A DNA stretch of 64,000 nt from Natronosalvus hydrolyticus (GTDB taxonomy: Archaea; Halobacteriota; Halobacteria; Halobacteriales; Natrialbaceae). Shown piece by piece: positions 55,122 through 63,753 of the stretch. Position 1 is the first letter of the stretch. Each line of letters begins with the position of its first letter. A program made the position numbers and the translations under genes. Where the stretch lies: the NCBI GenBank assembly GCA_025517525.1, contig JAOPJZ010000013.1, positions 30,422 to 94,421 on the forward strand, given 5' to 3'. The notes below the pieces were generated by a model. It saw nothing but the letters and a program-made list of their open reading frames with translations. It made no database searches and was not told the DNA's origin.

Positions 55122-55711
55122 ATTTCTCACCAGTTTAGGCTAACAGAGGACTCTCATATATAATTTAGCTATTTCATCAATCAATTTGGACGTGATATTA
55201 TGGAGCCTAATTTGGACACGGAGTGATTATCTTCAGGTGAATTTTACTGATGCATTTCACAAAGCTGAGGCCTCTTTTATTGATAGTATCCATCAAAAAC
55301 CCTCAGAACTAAATATGCGCCGAGTGCACTTTCGACAAGAACTATTGTAAATGTCTCCGCTAAATCGCCACACTTCGCTAACTACGCTGTCGTTTCGCTC
55401 CACTGTTTACGGATTTACTTGAACAAATTCTAACGGGAAAAATCCAATCTGCTGACAAGATGCCACAATTATTGGTGGGAATCGTCTTCTCAAGGCCGAT
55501 ATCCCTGATCTCGACGCTATTAAATGGATTTGATAGGACCAAAAACCTCGTCACGACCATCGTATGGGCCGCCTCTTGTCTCCTCATACTTCGGCTCCAA
55601 CTTGCCGATTGGGGCGCCTAATCGCCCCGAATCGTGAAGACAATCGCGTTCTCGTTTCCCATGAGTCTCATTGCGGTCGATAACGTGGTGTGTTCTGGAA
55701 GACCTATTATT
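55122..55711. other. gene-free spacer
   Basis: These 590 bp separate the DUF6772-like gene and the FAH-family gene. Short frames (for example 55378-55587 on the minus strand) have no family resemblance. The segment from about 55360 to 55680 is richer in G+C than the left part and could be a decayed gene. Confidence 0.45.
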
Positions 55712-56581
55712 TCAGACGGTCGTGACCGTGTTTTCGAGTCTACCGATTCTATCGATGTCGATTGAAACACAGTCGCCTTCTTGGAGCGTAAAGGATTCGC
55801 TTGGAACGAGCGATGTCCCAGTTAGCAACACGGCACTCTGGGGGATACAGTTGTGGCGATTCAGGGCCGAGACGAGTTCCTCGCAGGTGCGAACCATCTT
55901 TGCCGTCGATGTCGCTTCGTCGTAGACCAGCTCACCGTCGCGATTAATTTTCATTCGAATTTCGAGGTTGTGGGGGTCGCCGACCGTCTCGGGTGACGCA
56001 ACGCACGGTCCAATCGCACAGCATCGATCGTACACCTTCGCCTGAGGCAAATAGAGAGGATTTTGTCCCTCAATCGAACGGCTACTCATATCGTTTCCGA
56101 CGGTATAGCCGACGATGTTGCCCCGATAGAGGACTACTCCCAATTCGGGTTCGGGGACGTTCCACTCGGAATCGCGGCGGATGCCGACCGTGTCGTCAGG
56201 GCCAACCGTTCGAGAGGGCGTCGACTTCAGAAAGAGTTCCGGGCGATCACCCTCGTAGACGTCGAGATATATCTCGGGCATACCGCTTTCCGCTTCGCGG
56301 GCCTCCTCACTGATTCGGTAGGTTACGCCAGCAGCCCAGACCTCCTCGGCCGCGATTGGTGTTGTTATCTCGTCATCAAACTCGACAAGTGATACTACAG
56401 GAGCGTCCTCGAGGAGATTCATGGCAGTGTCGTCGAGGGATCGACCCGAAATATCAGCTGCGAGTGCAAGATCACGTATGGAGGTAACGGAGCTGTTAGC
56501 GGCAGTCAAGTCGTGGTACTTAGCGTCGGTTCTGGCGAGCAAGCGGAAACCGTTTCTGTTTACCGCCCGGTAGAAGCGCAT
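55712..56581 (-). CDS. FAH-family 2-keto-3-deoxy sugar acid dehydratase
   Basis: This 289-residue protein belongs to the fumarylacetoacetate hydrolase superfamily. Metal ligands are suggested by the EPELGVVL block near residue 150, and VGNDMSSRSIEG and LTGTSLVP are characteristic of the 2-keto-3-deoxyarabinonate/xylonate dehydratase branch. It would turn a 2-keto-3-deoxy pentonate into alpha-ketoglutarate semialdehyde. It is divergent from an aldehyde dehydrogenase gene that fits the next step, as in the xac pathway of Haloferax volcanii. Other FAH reactions are possible. Confidence 0.85.
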   Translation of the reverse strand: MRFYRAVNRNGFRLLARTDAKYHDLTAANSSVTSIRDLALAADISGRSLDDTAMNLLEDAPVVSLVEFDDEITTPIAAEEVWAAGVTYRISEEAREAESGMPEIYLDVYEGDRPELFLKSTPSRTVGPDDTVGIRRDSEWNVPEPELGVVLYRGNIVGYTVGNDMSSRSIEGQNPLYLPQAKVYDRCCAIGPCVASPETVGDPHNLEIRMKINRDGELVYDEATSTAKMVRTCEELVSALNRHNCIPQSAVLLTGTSLVPSESFTLQEGDCVSIDIDRIGRLENTVTTV

Positions 56582-56720
56582 ACTTCGTCAATAAAACCGG
56601 ATCGCAATAAATGTATCCGACGTAGTTACTGATCCACGTAGTGTCAGTTCGTTCCCCAAGACAGCGGTCTCACTCGCGGAGACACCACAAGAAGGATTAG
56701 TAAGCTTAACCAATCATACC

Positions 56721-58175
56721 ATGATGGCAAAAATAGTGTATAACTATATCGACGGTGAGTGGAGAGAATCAGAATCAGCCCGGACGTTCGAAACGTCCAA
56801 TCCTGCAAATTCAGCCGAAACCGTCGCTCGGTACCAACAATCGACGGCCAAAGATGCTAGGCGCGCGATCGATGCATCTGCTAGCGCCGCCGACGAGTGG
56901 AGCCAAATGCCCGCTCCCGAGCGTGGCTCTATCCTCACGGAAGCGTCACGACGACTCACAAACCGCAAGGCACAACTGACCGAACTTCTCGTTCGAGAAG
57001 AGGGGAAGACGAAAACGGAAGCAAGCGGAGAGGTTCAACGTGCTATCGACATCTTCGCATATTACGGTTCGAAAGCATCCGATCTCGGGGGCGAGGTTCG
57101 AGCCTCGAGCAGTCACCAAACTGACCTCTACACGATCAGGGAACCGATGGGAGTCGCGGCACTCATCACGCCGTGGAACTATCCCATCGCCATCCCGGCT
57201 TGGAAGCTCGCACCTGCACTCGCGACGGGTAATGCGGTCGTGTTCAAACCCGCATCTCTCACGCCAGGTGTGGCCGCCAAACTGGTTGAGACTCTCGATG
57301 AAAGTGGCCTTCCCGACGGGGTCTGTAACTTCGTTACCGGCCCGGGCAGCGAAGTCGGATCAACGTTCGCGACGCACGAGGACGTTGATGTCGTCTCCTT
57401 TACTGGAAGCACTGCTGTCGGTAACCTCGTCTACGATCAGGCTACGGATGACCAGAAACGTGTTCAGCTCGAGCTTGGAGGAAAGAATCCCGCGGTCGTC
57501 TCTGCGAGCGCCGATGTGGAACGGGCCGCAGACATCGTCGCCGCCGGAGCTTTTGGCGTCACGGGTCAAGCGTGTACGGCGACCTCGCGAGCAATTGTAC
57601 ATGAAGAAGTCTATGACGAGTTTCTCAAAGCAATCGTCGACCGTACGGAGACCATTGACGTCGGCCCTGGTCTCGAAGGCGGCGAAATGGGACCCCAGGT
57701 TAGCAAAGGCGAACTTGAGAGCACCCTGGAGTACATCGATAGCGCCCTCAAGGAAGGAGCAGAACTGGTAACCGGTGGCAATGTCCCCAAGAGCGAAGTC
57801 GCGGAGGACGGCTACTTTGTTGAGCCGACCGTCTTTGCAGACGTACAAAGTGACATGCGCATCGCCTGTGAGGAAGTGTTCGGTCCCGTCTTAGCGGTCA
57901 TTCCGGTCAGCGATTTCGATGAGGGGGTCGAAGTCGCTAACGACACCGAGTACGGTCTCTCGGCTAGCGTGATTACTGAGAACCTCTCAGAAGCGCATCG
58001 GTTTACTCACGAAGTCGAGGCAGGCGTTGTCAAGGTCAACGAAAAGACGACCGGCCTCGAACTACACGTGCCTTTCGGCGGCATGAAGGGATCGTCCAGC
58101 GAAACCTACCGGGAACAGGGTGACGCCGGACTAGACGCCTTTAGCATCTCGAAGACGGTCTACGTGAACTATTGA
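56721..58175 (+). CDS. aldehyde dehydrogenase (likely alpha-ketoglutarate semialdehyde dehydrogenase)
   Basis: This 484-residue protein has the aldehyde dehydrogenase fold: ITPWNYPIAIP near residue 150, FTGSTAVG near 230, the catalytic Glu in LELGGKNP near 253 and the catalytic Cys in GQACTATSR near 286. It should oxidise a semialdehyde with NAD(P)+. Its location between an FAH-family dehydratase and an IclR regulator suggests the last oxidation of the oxidative pentose route, giving alpha-ketoglutarate. The start is the second of two adjacent Met codons or the first; both are shown by MMAKIVYNYIDGEW. Confidence 0.88.
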   Translation: MMAKIVYNYIDGEWRESESARTFETSNPANSAETVARYQQSTAKDARRAIDASASAADEWSQMPAPERGSILTEASRRLTNRKAQLTELLVREEGKTKTEASGEVQRAIDIFAYYGSKASDLGGEVRASSSHQTDLYTIREPMGVAALITPWNYPIAIPAWKLAPALATGNAVVFKPASLTPGVAAKLVETLDESGLPDGVCNFVTGPGSEVGSTFATHEDVDVVSFTGSTAVGNLVYDQATDDQKRVQLELGGKNPAVVSASADVERAADIVAAGAFGVTGQACTATSRAIVHEEVYDEFLKAIVDRTETIDVGPGLEGGEMGPQVSKGELESTLEYIDSALKEGAELVTGGNVPKSEVAEDGYFVEPTVFADVQSDMRIACEEVFGPVLAVIPVSDFDEGVEVANDTEYGLSASVITENLSEAHRFTHEVEAGVVKVNEKTTGLELHVPFGGMKGSSSETYREQGDAGLDAFSISKTVYVNY

Positions 58176-58186
58176 GGACGCCAATC

Positions 58187-58203
58187 GTTCCGAGATACAG
58201 AAC
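58187..58203. promoter_or_regulatory. IclR2-type palindrome, copy 1
   Basis: GTTCCGAGATACAGAAC has the form GTTCY-N7-AGAAC and lies just after the aldehyde dehydrogenase stop. Confidence 0.5.
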
Positions 58204-58278
58204 GGACATATATTCCCCTTATTGGGTGCTACTCGCTATGATATGGATGAATACATCCAATTGGTACGGGCACAGTAG

Positions 58279-58295
58279 GTTCTGAAATAGAGAAC
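58279..58295. promoter_or_regulatory. IclR2-type palindrome, copy 2
   Basis: GTTCTGAAATAGAGAAC has perfect 5-bp arms across 7 bp. It ends 5 bp before the TATA-like box of the IclR gene, in the position of an operator. Confidence 0.65.
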
Positions 58296-58299
58296 AAGG

Positions 58300-58307
58300 T
58301 TTTTATG
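58300..58307 (+). promoter_or_regulatory. TATA-like box of the IclR2 gene
   Basis: TTTTTATG is centred about 27 nt before the ATG at 58330, matching a leaderless transcript and supporting that ATG over the GTG at 58309. Confidence 0.55.
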
Positions 58308-58329
58308 GGTGGCCACGAGTAGATTCGGC

Positions 58330-59091
58330 ATGGGAAACCACGCCAAACATCCGGTCAAGACGACGATGAAGACCCTCGAGTTGATCGATACCTTAAAAGA
58401 ACTCGAAAGCGCTCGAGTCAGCGAGTTAGCCGACCATGTGGAGATGGGAAAGAGCGCCGTGCACAACCACCTGAGTACCCTGGAGGAGTACGAGTACGTC
58501 ACTAAGTCAGAGGAGGAGTACTCGCTCGGTCTACGATTCTTGGATCTGGGCGGGCACGTACGCAACCGTATGAAATTGTATAAGGTAGCCGAACCTGAGA
58601 TTGAGTCACTTGCCACGGAAACGAGCGAGTTGGTCAATCTTGCCGTGGAAGATCACGGTCACTGCGTCTATCTCTATCGATCAAAGGGAACCCAGGCAGT
58701 CAAACTCGATACGTATTCGGGTCTCCGGACGGCCATGCACAATACTGCGCTTGGCAAATCGATGCTAGCCCACCTTCCGGAGTATCGGGTCGAGAAAATT
58801 CTCGACGAACCGCTCACAGCTGAAACGAGCAATTCGATTACCGATCCCGAAGAAATTCGGACACAACTTGCGGAGATACGTGAAAGAGGTTACGCCCTCG
58901 ACAACGAGGAACGCCTCGAAGGACTGCGATGTGTCGCGGCACCGATCCAAAACTCCGACGAATCGGTCATAGGCGCGATTAGCGTCTCCGGTCCAACGAG
59001 TCGTATGAAAGGCGAACGTCTTGAGAACGAGATTCCTGAACTCGTTAGCAGTGCAGCAAACGTAATTCAGCTGAATATCACACATTCGTAG
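58330..59091 (+). CDS. IclR-family transcription regulator 2
   Basis: This 253-residue regulator has an N-terminal winged helix (KTLELIDTLKELESARVSELADHVEMGKSAVHN segment, about residues 10-60) and an IclR effector domain with GHCVYLYRSKG, NTALGKSMLAHLP and APIQNSDESVIGAISVSGP. It lies beside aldehyde dehydrogenase and dehydratase genes, so it probably responds to a sugar acid or a keto-acid intermediate. Copies of a GTTCY-N7-AGAAC palindrome occur before, around and after it. Confidence 0.9.
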   Translation: MGNHAKHPVKTTMKTLELIDTLKELESARVSELADHVEMGKSAVHNHLSTLEEYEYVTKSEEEYSLGLRFLDLGGHVRNRMKLYKVAEPEIESLATETSELVNLAVEDHGHCVYLYRSKGTQAVKLDTYSGLRTAMHNTALGKSMLAHLPEYRVEKILDEPLTAETSNSITDPEEIRTQLAEIRERGYALDNEERLEGLRCVAAPIQNSDESVIGAISVSGPTSRMKGERLENEIPELVSSAANVIQLNITHS

Positions 59092-59098
59092 CCCGTGG

Positions 59099-59115
59099 GT
59101 TCTGTATTTCAGAAC
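59099..59115. promoter_or_regulatory. IclR2-type palindrome, copy 3
   Basis: GTTCTGTATTTCAGAAC is a perfect palindrome with 6-bp arms, 8 bp after the IclR2 stop codon. Confidence 0.6.
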
Positions 59116-59547
59116 GAATGGAAGGCTTTGAATAGGGATACTGGATCTGCGTTCTCCAAATCAGAAAATCATTTCCTCAAGATCCCAATATATCGATCGC
59201 GAGGTGAGACGGGGATCGACGTATTTTTCGAACTGATTCGATTCTGTTAGAGCAGTATCATCCGATAGATCTGGTGAATCACTAGGGCAACTTATCGTGA
59301 GAGATCATCTTGGTTGGGGCACCAAACTGAAACGGCCGTAGCTTCAATATCGAGTAATTCAGTGGTGCCGATCCGATTGGCCAGACTGAGCAAGACAACG
59401 AGATACAATAACCAGAAGATGTTGGTCGATTCACCAGGGTCCAACTGATAGGTAGCCGACTTCGTTTACGCTGTTCGCAACTTTTCCCAGTATGCTCGTG
59501 ATCGGTTAAAGACATGTTCGTAACGCTTTAGATTAAGGTTATTAGTG
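59116..59547. other. decayed DNA before the tandem repeat
   Basis: No intact gene. Translation of the minus strand around 59290-59500 gives a broken frame with hydrophobic stretches (FWLLYLVVLLSLANRI), suggesting a decayed gene that cannot be named. Confidence 0.4.
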
Positions 59548-59680
59548 TGGCAAGCTGCAGATGTGTTACAAACATATACTTGTAATGACTTGGTCTCGGT
59601 TATTAGAATGGCAAGCTGCAGATGTGTTACAAACATATACTTGTAATGACTTGGTCTCGGTTATTAGAATGGCAAGCTAC
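59548..59680 (+). repeat. 61-bp tandem repeat, about 2.2 copies
   Basis: Copies start at 59548 and 59609 (GGCAAGCTGCAGATGTG...) and a third begins at 59670 with GGCAAGCTACAT and then diverges. The two full copies differ only near the right end (TTAGTGT versus TTAGAAT before the next unit). It lies just before the first IS6 element. Confidence 0.92.
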
Positions 59681-59732
59681 ATCTTCATTAGAAGCATTTG
59701 TTCATTATCACTTAAAACTAGGCACGTAGTAT

Positions 59733-60424
59733 GCGGTGGTGTTCAAATAAGGATGAGGCGGTGGTGGTTTCGAATGCCTATGCCCGAAACCGGCCGCTTC
59801 AAGCCATCTACTGGATGGATAGACTTGGACTTTGTGGAGCGGGAGTGGACACCCTGCAAGATCTTTGAAATGGGTATTCGCCAACATTTGGCTGGATTAT
59901 CACTTTCAAATACAGTTATTATACTGGAGAATTTGGGTGTCAAACGGAGTCGAACCGCTGTCCACAACTGGGTGAACAAGGCAGATCTACAGCCTGGGGG
60001 CGGGGCGAGCCCGGATCGCGTTGCGGTTGATCAGAAGGTGATCCGGATCAATGGCGAGCAATATGGGCTGTACACTGCAGTCGATCCGCAAACGAACCGA
60101 ATTCTGCACTCGCGGCTGTTTCAGACGTATACAATAGCGATTGGGGGAGAATTTCTCTCCGAACTCATCGAGAAACACGACGTCGCGGACGCCCTGTTTC
60201 TTATCGACGACGCGGGCGATTTCATCGGAAGTCTGCAAAAGGAAGGTCTCAGCTACTGCGTTGAGGTGCACGGGCACAGAAACCAAGTCGAACGTGTCTA
60301 TCGTGAGGTAGAACGTAGAACCTGTTCGTTTTCATATGGCTCCAGTCACGTCGATCCAGCGACTGCAGAATCATGGCTCCAAGCCCACGCCTTCTGTTGG
60401 AATCAATGGCTAAATTAACACGAT
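59733..60424 (+). mobile_element. IS6-family insertion element 1
   Basis: The element spans a 214-residue transposase gene with GGTGTTCAAATAA near the left end and AAATTAACACGAT at the right end, whose complement ATCGTGTTAATTT resembles the left end of the next element. Exact terminal repeats and target duplications could not be fixed by eye. Confidence 0.65.
59774..60418 (+). CDS. IS6-family transposase 1
   Basis: This 214-residue transposase has the haloarchaeal IS6 layout: DLDFVEREWTP, GIRQHLAGLSLSNTVIILENLGVKRSR (HTH), DQKVIRINGEQY with the first Asp, ALFLIDDAGDF with the second, and HVDPATAESWLQAHAF with the Glu. It is full length relative to the second element but rather divergent in the core. 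ATG at 59774 is favoured; the frame is open through the tandem repeat to 59561. Confidence 0.85.
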   Translation: MPMPETGRFKPSTGWIDLDFVEREWTPCKIFEMGIRQHLAGLSLSNTVIILENLGVKRSRTAVHNWVNKADLQPGGGASPDRVAVDQKVIRINGEQYGLYTAVDPQTNRILHSRLFQTYTIAIGGEFLSELIEKHDVADALFLIDDAGDFIGSLQKEGLSYCVEVHGHRNQVERVYREVERRTCSFSYGSSHVDPATAESWLQAHAFCWNQWLN

Positions 60425-60434
60425 CTAGTATGCG

Positions 60435-61131
60435 GTCGTGTTTAGTTAAGGCTGAAGCATGAGGCGGTGTGATTTTCAGCTGGTCTATGGCAGAAATCAC
60501 CCGCCTCAGTGGTTGTATCGACTGGTTTAACTTGGATTTTGCGGAGCGAGAGCGGACACCGCGCCGACTGATGAAGCTCGGTATTCGACTGCACCTTGCC
60601 GGACTATCGCTTTCGAATACCGTTCGAGAATTGGAGAAGTTCGGTGTCGAGTGATCGCGGAAAGCCGTTCACGACTGGGTGCGTAAGGCCGATCTACATC
60701 CCGCCAGCGATGCGAGTTCGGATCACGTCGCGCTCGACGAGGCAGTGATCCAAATCAATGGACAGCAGTTCTGGCTGTACGCGGCTGTCGATCCCAAGAA
60801 AAACGAATTCTTGCACGTCCGGCTCTTTACGACGACTACAACGGCATTAACAAAACGATTCTTGCGAGAGATTCGTGAGAAACACGACGTCGAAGATGCT
60901 GTGTTTCTCATTGATCACGCACATCACTTTGCGGCTGCATTGCAACGAACAGGGCTCCGATTTCGACCGGAACGCCACGGAAACCGGAACGCCGTTCAAC
61001 GTATCTTTCGAGAGATAATACGGCGAACCTTATCGTTCAGCAATAGTTTCAGCAACGTCGATCCAGCGACTGCCGAAACATCGTTGCAAGCCTTCGCCGT
61101 TTGGTGGAACTCGCTAAACTAAACACGATGG
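60435..61131 (+). mobile_element. IS6-family insertion element 2 (inactivated)
   Basis: Left end CGTGTTTAGTT (60437-60447) and right end AACTAAACACGAT (61117-61129) are near-perfect inverted repeats. It lies about 10 bp downstream of element 1 in the same orientation. The transposase gene inside is interrupted by a stop codon. Confidence 0.7.
60487..61122 (+). pseudogene. IS6-family transposase 2 with an in-frame stop
   Basis: The gene reads MAEITRLSGCIDWF to EKFGVE, then a TGA at 60652-60654 where relatives have CGA (Arg) before SRKAVHDWV, then continues in the same frame to the TAA at 61120. The catalytic residues after the stop are intact (ALDEAVIQINGQQF, AVFLIDHAHHF, VDPATAETSLQAFAVWWN). 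A single C-to-T change explains the loss. It is the closest relative of the remnant at 46.7-47.4 kb. Confidence 0.88.
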
Positions 61132-61217
61132 ACTAATCTGGAGGAGTGCTTTTGGGTGACAAGGAGTTATCTATTTAAATCTGTGGGCACAGTGTATGTA
61201 CAAGAGGGTTTGGACAG

Positions 61218-61520
61218 ATGGGAACTACACGAGTTAACTTCAGACTGCCAGAAGAACTCATCCAGAAAACAGACGTAGCAGCCGAGATTACGCACAAAAA
61301 CCGGACAGAAATCCTCAAAGAAGCACTACAGGAGTATCTGGAAGAGGTCGAAGACAACGAGAAATTCAAAGAAGCTGTTGTTGAACTCTATCTAGACGAG
61401 CAAATCAGATTTGACGTCCTCAAAGAATTCATCGGACGACAAGACGCTGAAGCAGTCAGAGCTTCCAAAACTCTTCTCGACCAAGGCGACGAACTCGCAG
61501 ACGAACTCGCGGACCTATAA
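61218..61520 (+). CDS. ribbon-helix-helix antitoxin
   Basis: This 100-residue protein starts with TTRVNFRLPEELIQKTDVAAEI, a ribbon-helix-helix DNA-binding fold, followed by an acidic helical tail. Such proteins are antitoxins that bind their own operator. A PIN-domain gene follows 23 bp downstream on the same strand, giving the standard antitoxin-toxin order. Confidence 0.82.
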   Translation: MGTTRVNFRLPEELIQKTDVAAEITHKNRTEILKEALQEYLEEVEDNEKFKEAVVELYLDEQIRFDVLKEFIGRQDAEAVRASKTLLDQGDELADELADL

Positions 61521-61543
61521 AATCGGGTTTACAGGACGTAAGA

Positions 61544-62032
61544 ATGATTGTAATCGATACCAGCGCCTTCATCACAATAGCATCTATCAATTTAATTGAC
61601 AATGTTTTAACCGAATACGATGTCTACACCACGGAGGCGGTAATTCAGGAACTTGAAGAAACAGCAGAATACGAGGACATTCATGGAGTGGCCGCACAAG
61701 ACGTATTAGAGCGAATAGAACGAATTGAAGTCTATAACACCAGCGAATCAGGATTCCGCTCCTCGAGAATCGATAAAGGTGAGGGAACGACTGTCACTCT
61801 TGCCAACGAAACGCAGGCAGACTTCTTAATCACAGACGATCTACGAGCACTCCCTGAGCTACAAACGGTTGCAGACTCCAAGGTCGTGATTTCCCCTATC
61901 TTGCTCAAAGCGCTGGTCAAACGAGATGTCCTCGAGCAAGAGAAAGCCCTGAAAAAACTACAAGAGGCCGCAGAAAACCGAGACTGGCTTGAATCACCGA
62001 TTTATCAAAGGGCCAAGAACCTCTTCGAATAG
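61544..62032 (+). CDS. PIN-domain toxin
   Basis: This 162-residue protein has the PIN fold. Acidic metal ligands are seen in VIDTSAFI (residue 4), QELEETAEY, DKGEGTTVTLA and ITDDLRALP. PIN toxins are Mg-dependent RNases. It follows the RHH gene and forms a VapBC-like pair. The C-terminal helix extends beyond the minimal PIN fold. Confidence 0.82.
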   Translation: MIVIDTSAFITIASINLIDNVLTEYDVYTTEAVIQELEETAEYEDIHGVAAQDVLERIERIEVYNTSESGFRSSRIDKGEGTTVTLANETQADFLITDDLRALPELQTVADSKVVISPILLKALVKRDVLEQEKALKKLQEAAENRDWLESPIYQRAKNLFE

Positions 62033-62378
62033 TCAGACGAGCGCTTTGTTCGTTCTCTTCAGTGGCACACCTGAGTCTGTGAAATTCCATTGAACAGTCT
62101 TCTCAAAGACCATATTTGTCTAGTGCCATTTTTCATTGTCGCCTATGGGCACTGATCAAGTCTCTGGAAGAGCTATATACACTCTGATAAAGAGCTTTGA
62201 TTGACTGTAACCTTCCAACTGGTCAATCATCCTTATATTCGAGTTCATCGAGTTCCCCATTAGACAGCCTAGTGCTACCTCATCCACATCTCGTTGTGAC
62301 AAAGTGAGATTTTCAAAATAGCTAACGACGAGATATCCTTAAGCGGTTGGATAGCAAATTGTTCGAGTACGGAACGAG
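62033..62378. other. gene-free spacer
   Basis: These 346 bp contain no supported gene and no clear repeat. The segment is AT-rich. Confidence 0.5.
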
Positions 62379-62630
62379 ATGTACGAAACAACTGATCCAC
62401 GCCCTCCACTTCCAGAGTGGATCCTCGAGTGCTATACAGTCCTCTGTGAACAGGAAGTCGATGGAGAGGTTCCCTCCTTTTCTCGAGAGCAGGCCCTGGA
62501 CATCCTCTTGGAAGCCCAAACACCTGATCTCGAGCCCGAAGATGTGGATCATGCACTCACTCGGCTTCTCGAGCGTGGCTATCTGTATACAGTCGATGAT
62601 GAACTGCGAGTGACAAACCCACCCGAATAG
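62379..62630 (+). CDS. small haloarchaeal protein of unknown function
   Basis: This 83-residue acidic protein has no cysteine pair. SREQALDILLEAQTPDLEPEDVDHALTRLLERGYLYTVDDELRV looks like a winged-helix-type fold. It may be a small DNA-binding or adaptor protein. No family could be named with confidence. It is transcribed alone. Confidence 0.6.
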   Translation: MYETTDPRPPLPEWILECYTVLCEQEVDGEVPSFSREQALDILLEAQTPDLEPEDVDHALTRLLERGYLYTVDDELRVTNPPE

Positions 62631-62859
62631 ACCCAGATACGACACTGCCAGTCAGCGTTACGGGGAAGGTGATGGTGGATGTGGTATGTCAACGTGGTTC
62701 CCCCGAGTATGTCCCAGCGAGAGAGACACGATACCGTTTGTATCCTCCTCTCGCCATTCAACGGTGGCAAGTGAAGGACAACCAACAGTTTGGTTCAAAA
62801 CTCGAAACGCGGTCTTCCTTGATAGAACATTTAACACGCTAACTCGAGTACGCTCGACA

Positions 62860-63753
62860 ATGGCGAATACCTACCTCGATCAGCCGCACACAGAAGGGTA
62901 TCTCGACGTTGGTGACTACGAACTCTACTACCGACGGTTCGGCACAGGCGAGGACATCCTCCTCGGGCTGCACGGTGGCCCCGGAATGCCACACGATTAC
63001 TTGCTCCCACTCGCCGAACACGGGGATAATGAACGGTCAGTCGTCCTGTACGACCAGTTCGGTGTCGGGCGATCGGCGACGCCAGCTCCCGGCGATTTCG
63101 ACCGATACACCGTCAACCACTACCGCACGGAAGTCGATGCCGTGCGTGATGCTCTCGACGTCGAATCGATCGACATCTACGGCCAATCTTGGGGTGGTAT
63201 GCTCGCTCAGGAGTACGTCCTCGAACACCCTGATCGGGTTGACAAACTCGTGCTCGCCAACACGCTCGGCGATACACAGTCTGCGTACGAATCGATGCGT
63301 GGGTTCGTCGATGACCTCCCCGAAGAGATCCGTGAAACAATCGAAGCCCACGAAGCTCGTGGAGAGTACGACGCCCCTGCCTACCTCGAGGCACTCGACG
63401 AAGTGTACTCCAACCACGTTTGCCGCGTCAACCCCTATCCAGAACCAGTACAGCGCGCGTTCGACGACGTCGCCATGACGCCGTATGGATTGATGTGGGG
63501 GCCGAACGAGTACGTCCTTCAACAGGAGGCACGACTTCGCGGATGGGACGTCCGCGATCGTCTCTCCGAGATCAACCAATCAACACTCGTTCTCACGGGC
63601 GAGTACGACGAGATCCGGCCAACCATCGCCGCGGATATCGCCGACCGAATTCCTGACAGCACGCTCCACGAATTCGACGACGCGAGTCACATGCCGTTCT
63701 GGGAGTGTCCTGAGGAACACTACGACGTCATTTCAGAGTTCCTTTCTCAGTGA
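62860..63753 (+). CDS. alpha/beta hydrolase of the proline-iminopeptidase (S33) group
   Basis: This 297-residue hydrolase has the oxyanion segment HGGPGMPHDYLL near residue 43, the nucleophile elbow GQSWGGM near 108, the Asp in TGEYDEIRP and the His in DASHMPFWE. HGGPG is the mark of the prolyl aminopeptidase family. It probably removes N-terminal proline or a related residue from peptides, though esterase members exist. The frame is open back to 62686; ATG at 62860 is chosen because a TATA-like CATTTAACA lies at 62828-62836. Confidence 0.88.
   Translation: MANTYLDQPHTEGYLDVGDYELYYRRFGTGEDILLGLHGGPGMPHDYLLPLAEHGDNERSVVLYDQFGVGRSATPAPGDFDRYTVNHYRTEVDAVRDALDVESIDIYGQSWGGMLAQEYVLEHPDRVDKLVLANTLGDTQSAYESMRGFVDDLPEEIRETIEAHEARGEYDAPAYLEALDEVYSNHVCRVNPYPEPVQRAFDDVAMTPYGLMWGPNEYVLQQEARLRGWDVRDRLSEINQSTLVLTGEYDEIRPTIAADIADRIPDSTLHEFDDASHMPFWECPEEHYDVISEFLSQ

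Noticed and set aside
55378..55587. 69-codon minus-strand frame as a gene
   Set aside because: No start signal, no motif, and composition unlike its neighbours; probably decayed DNA.
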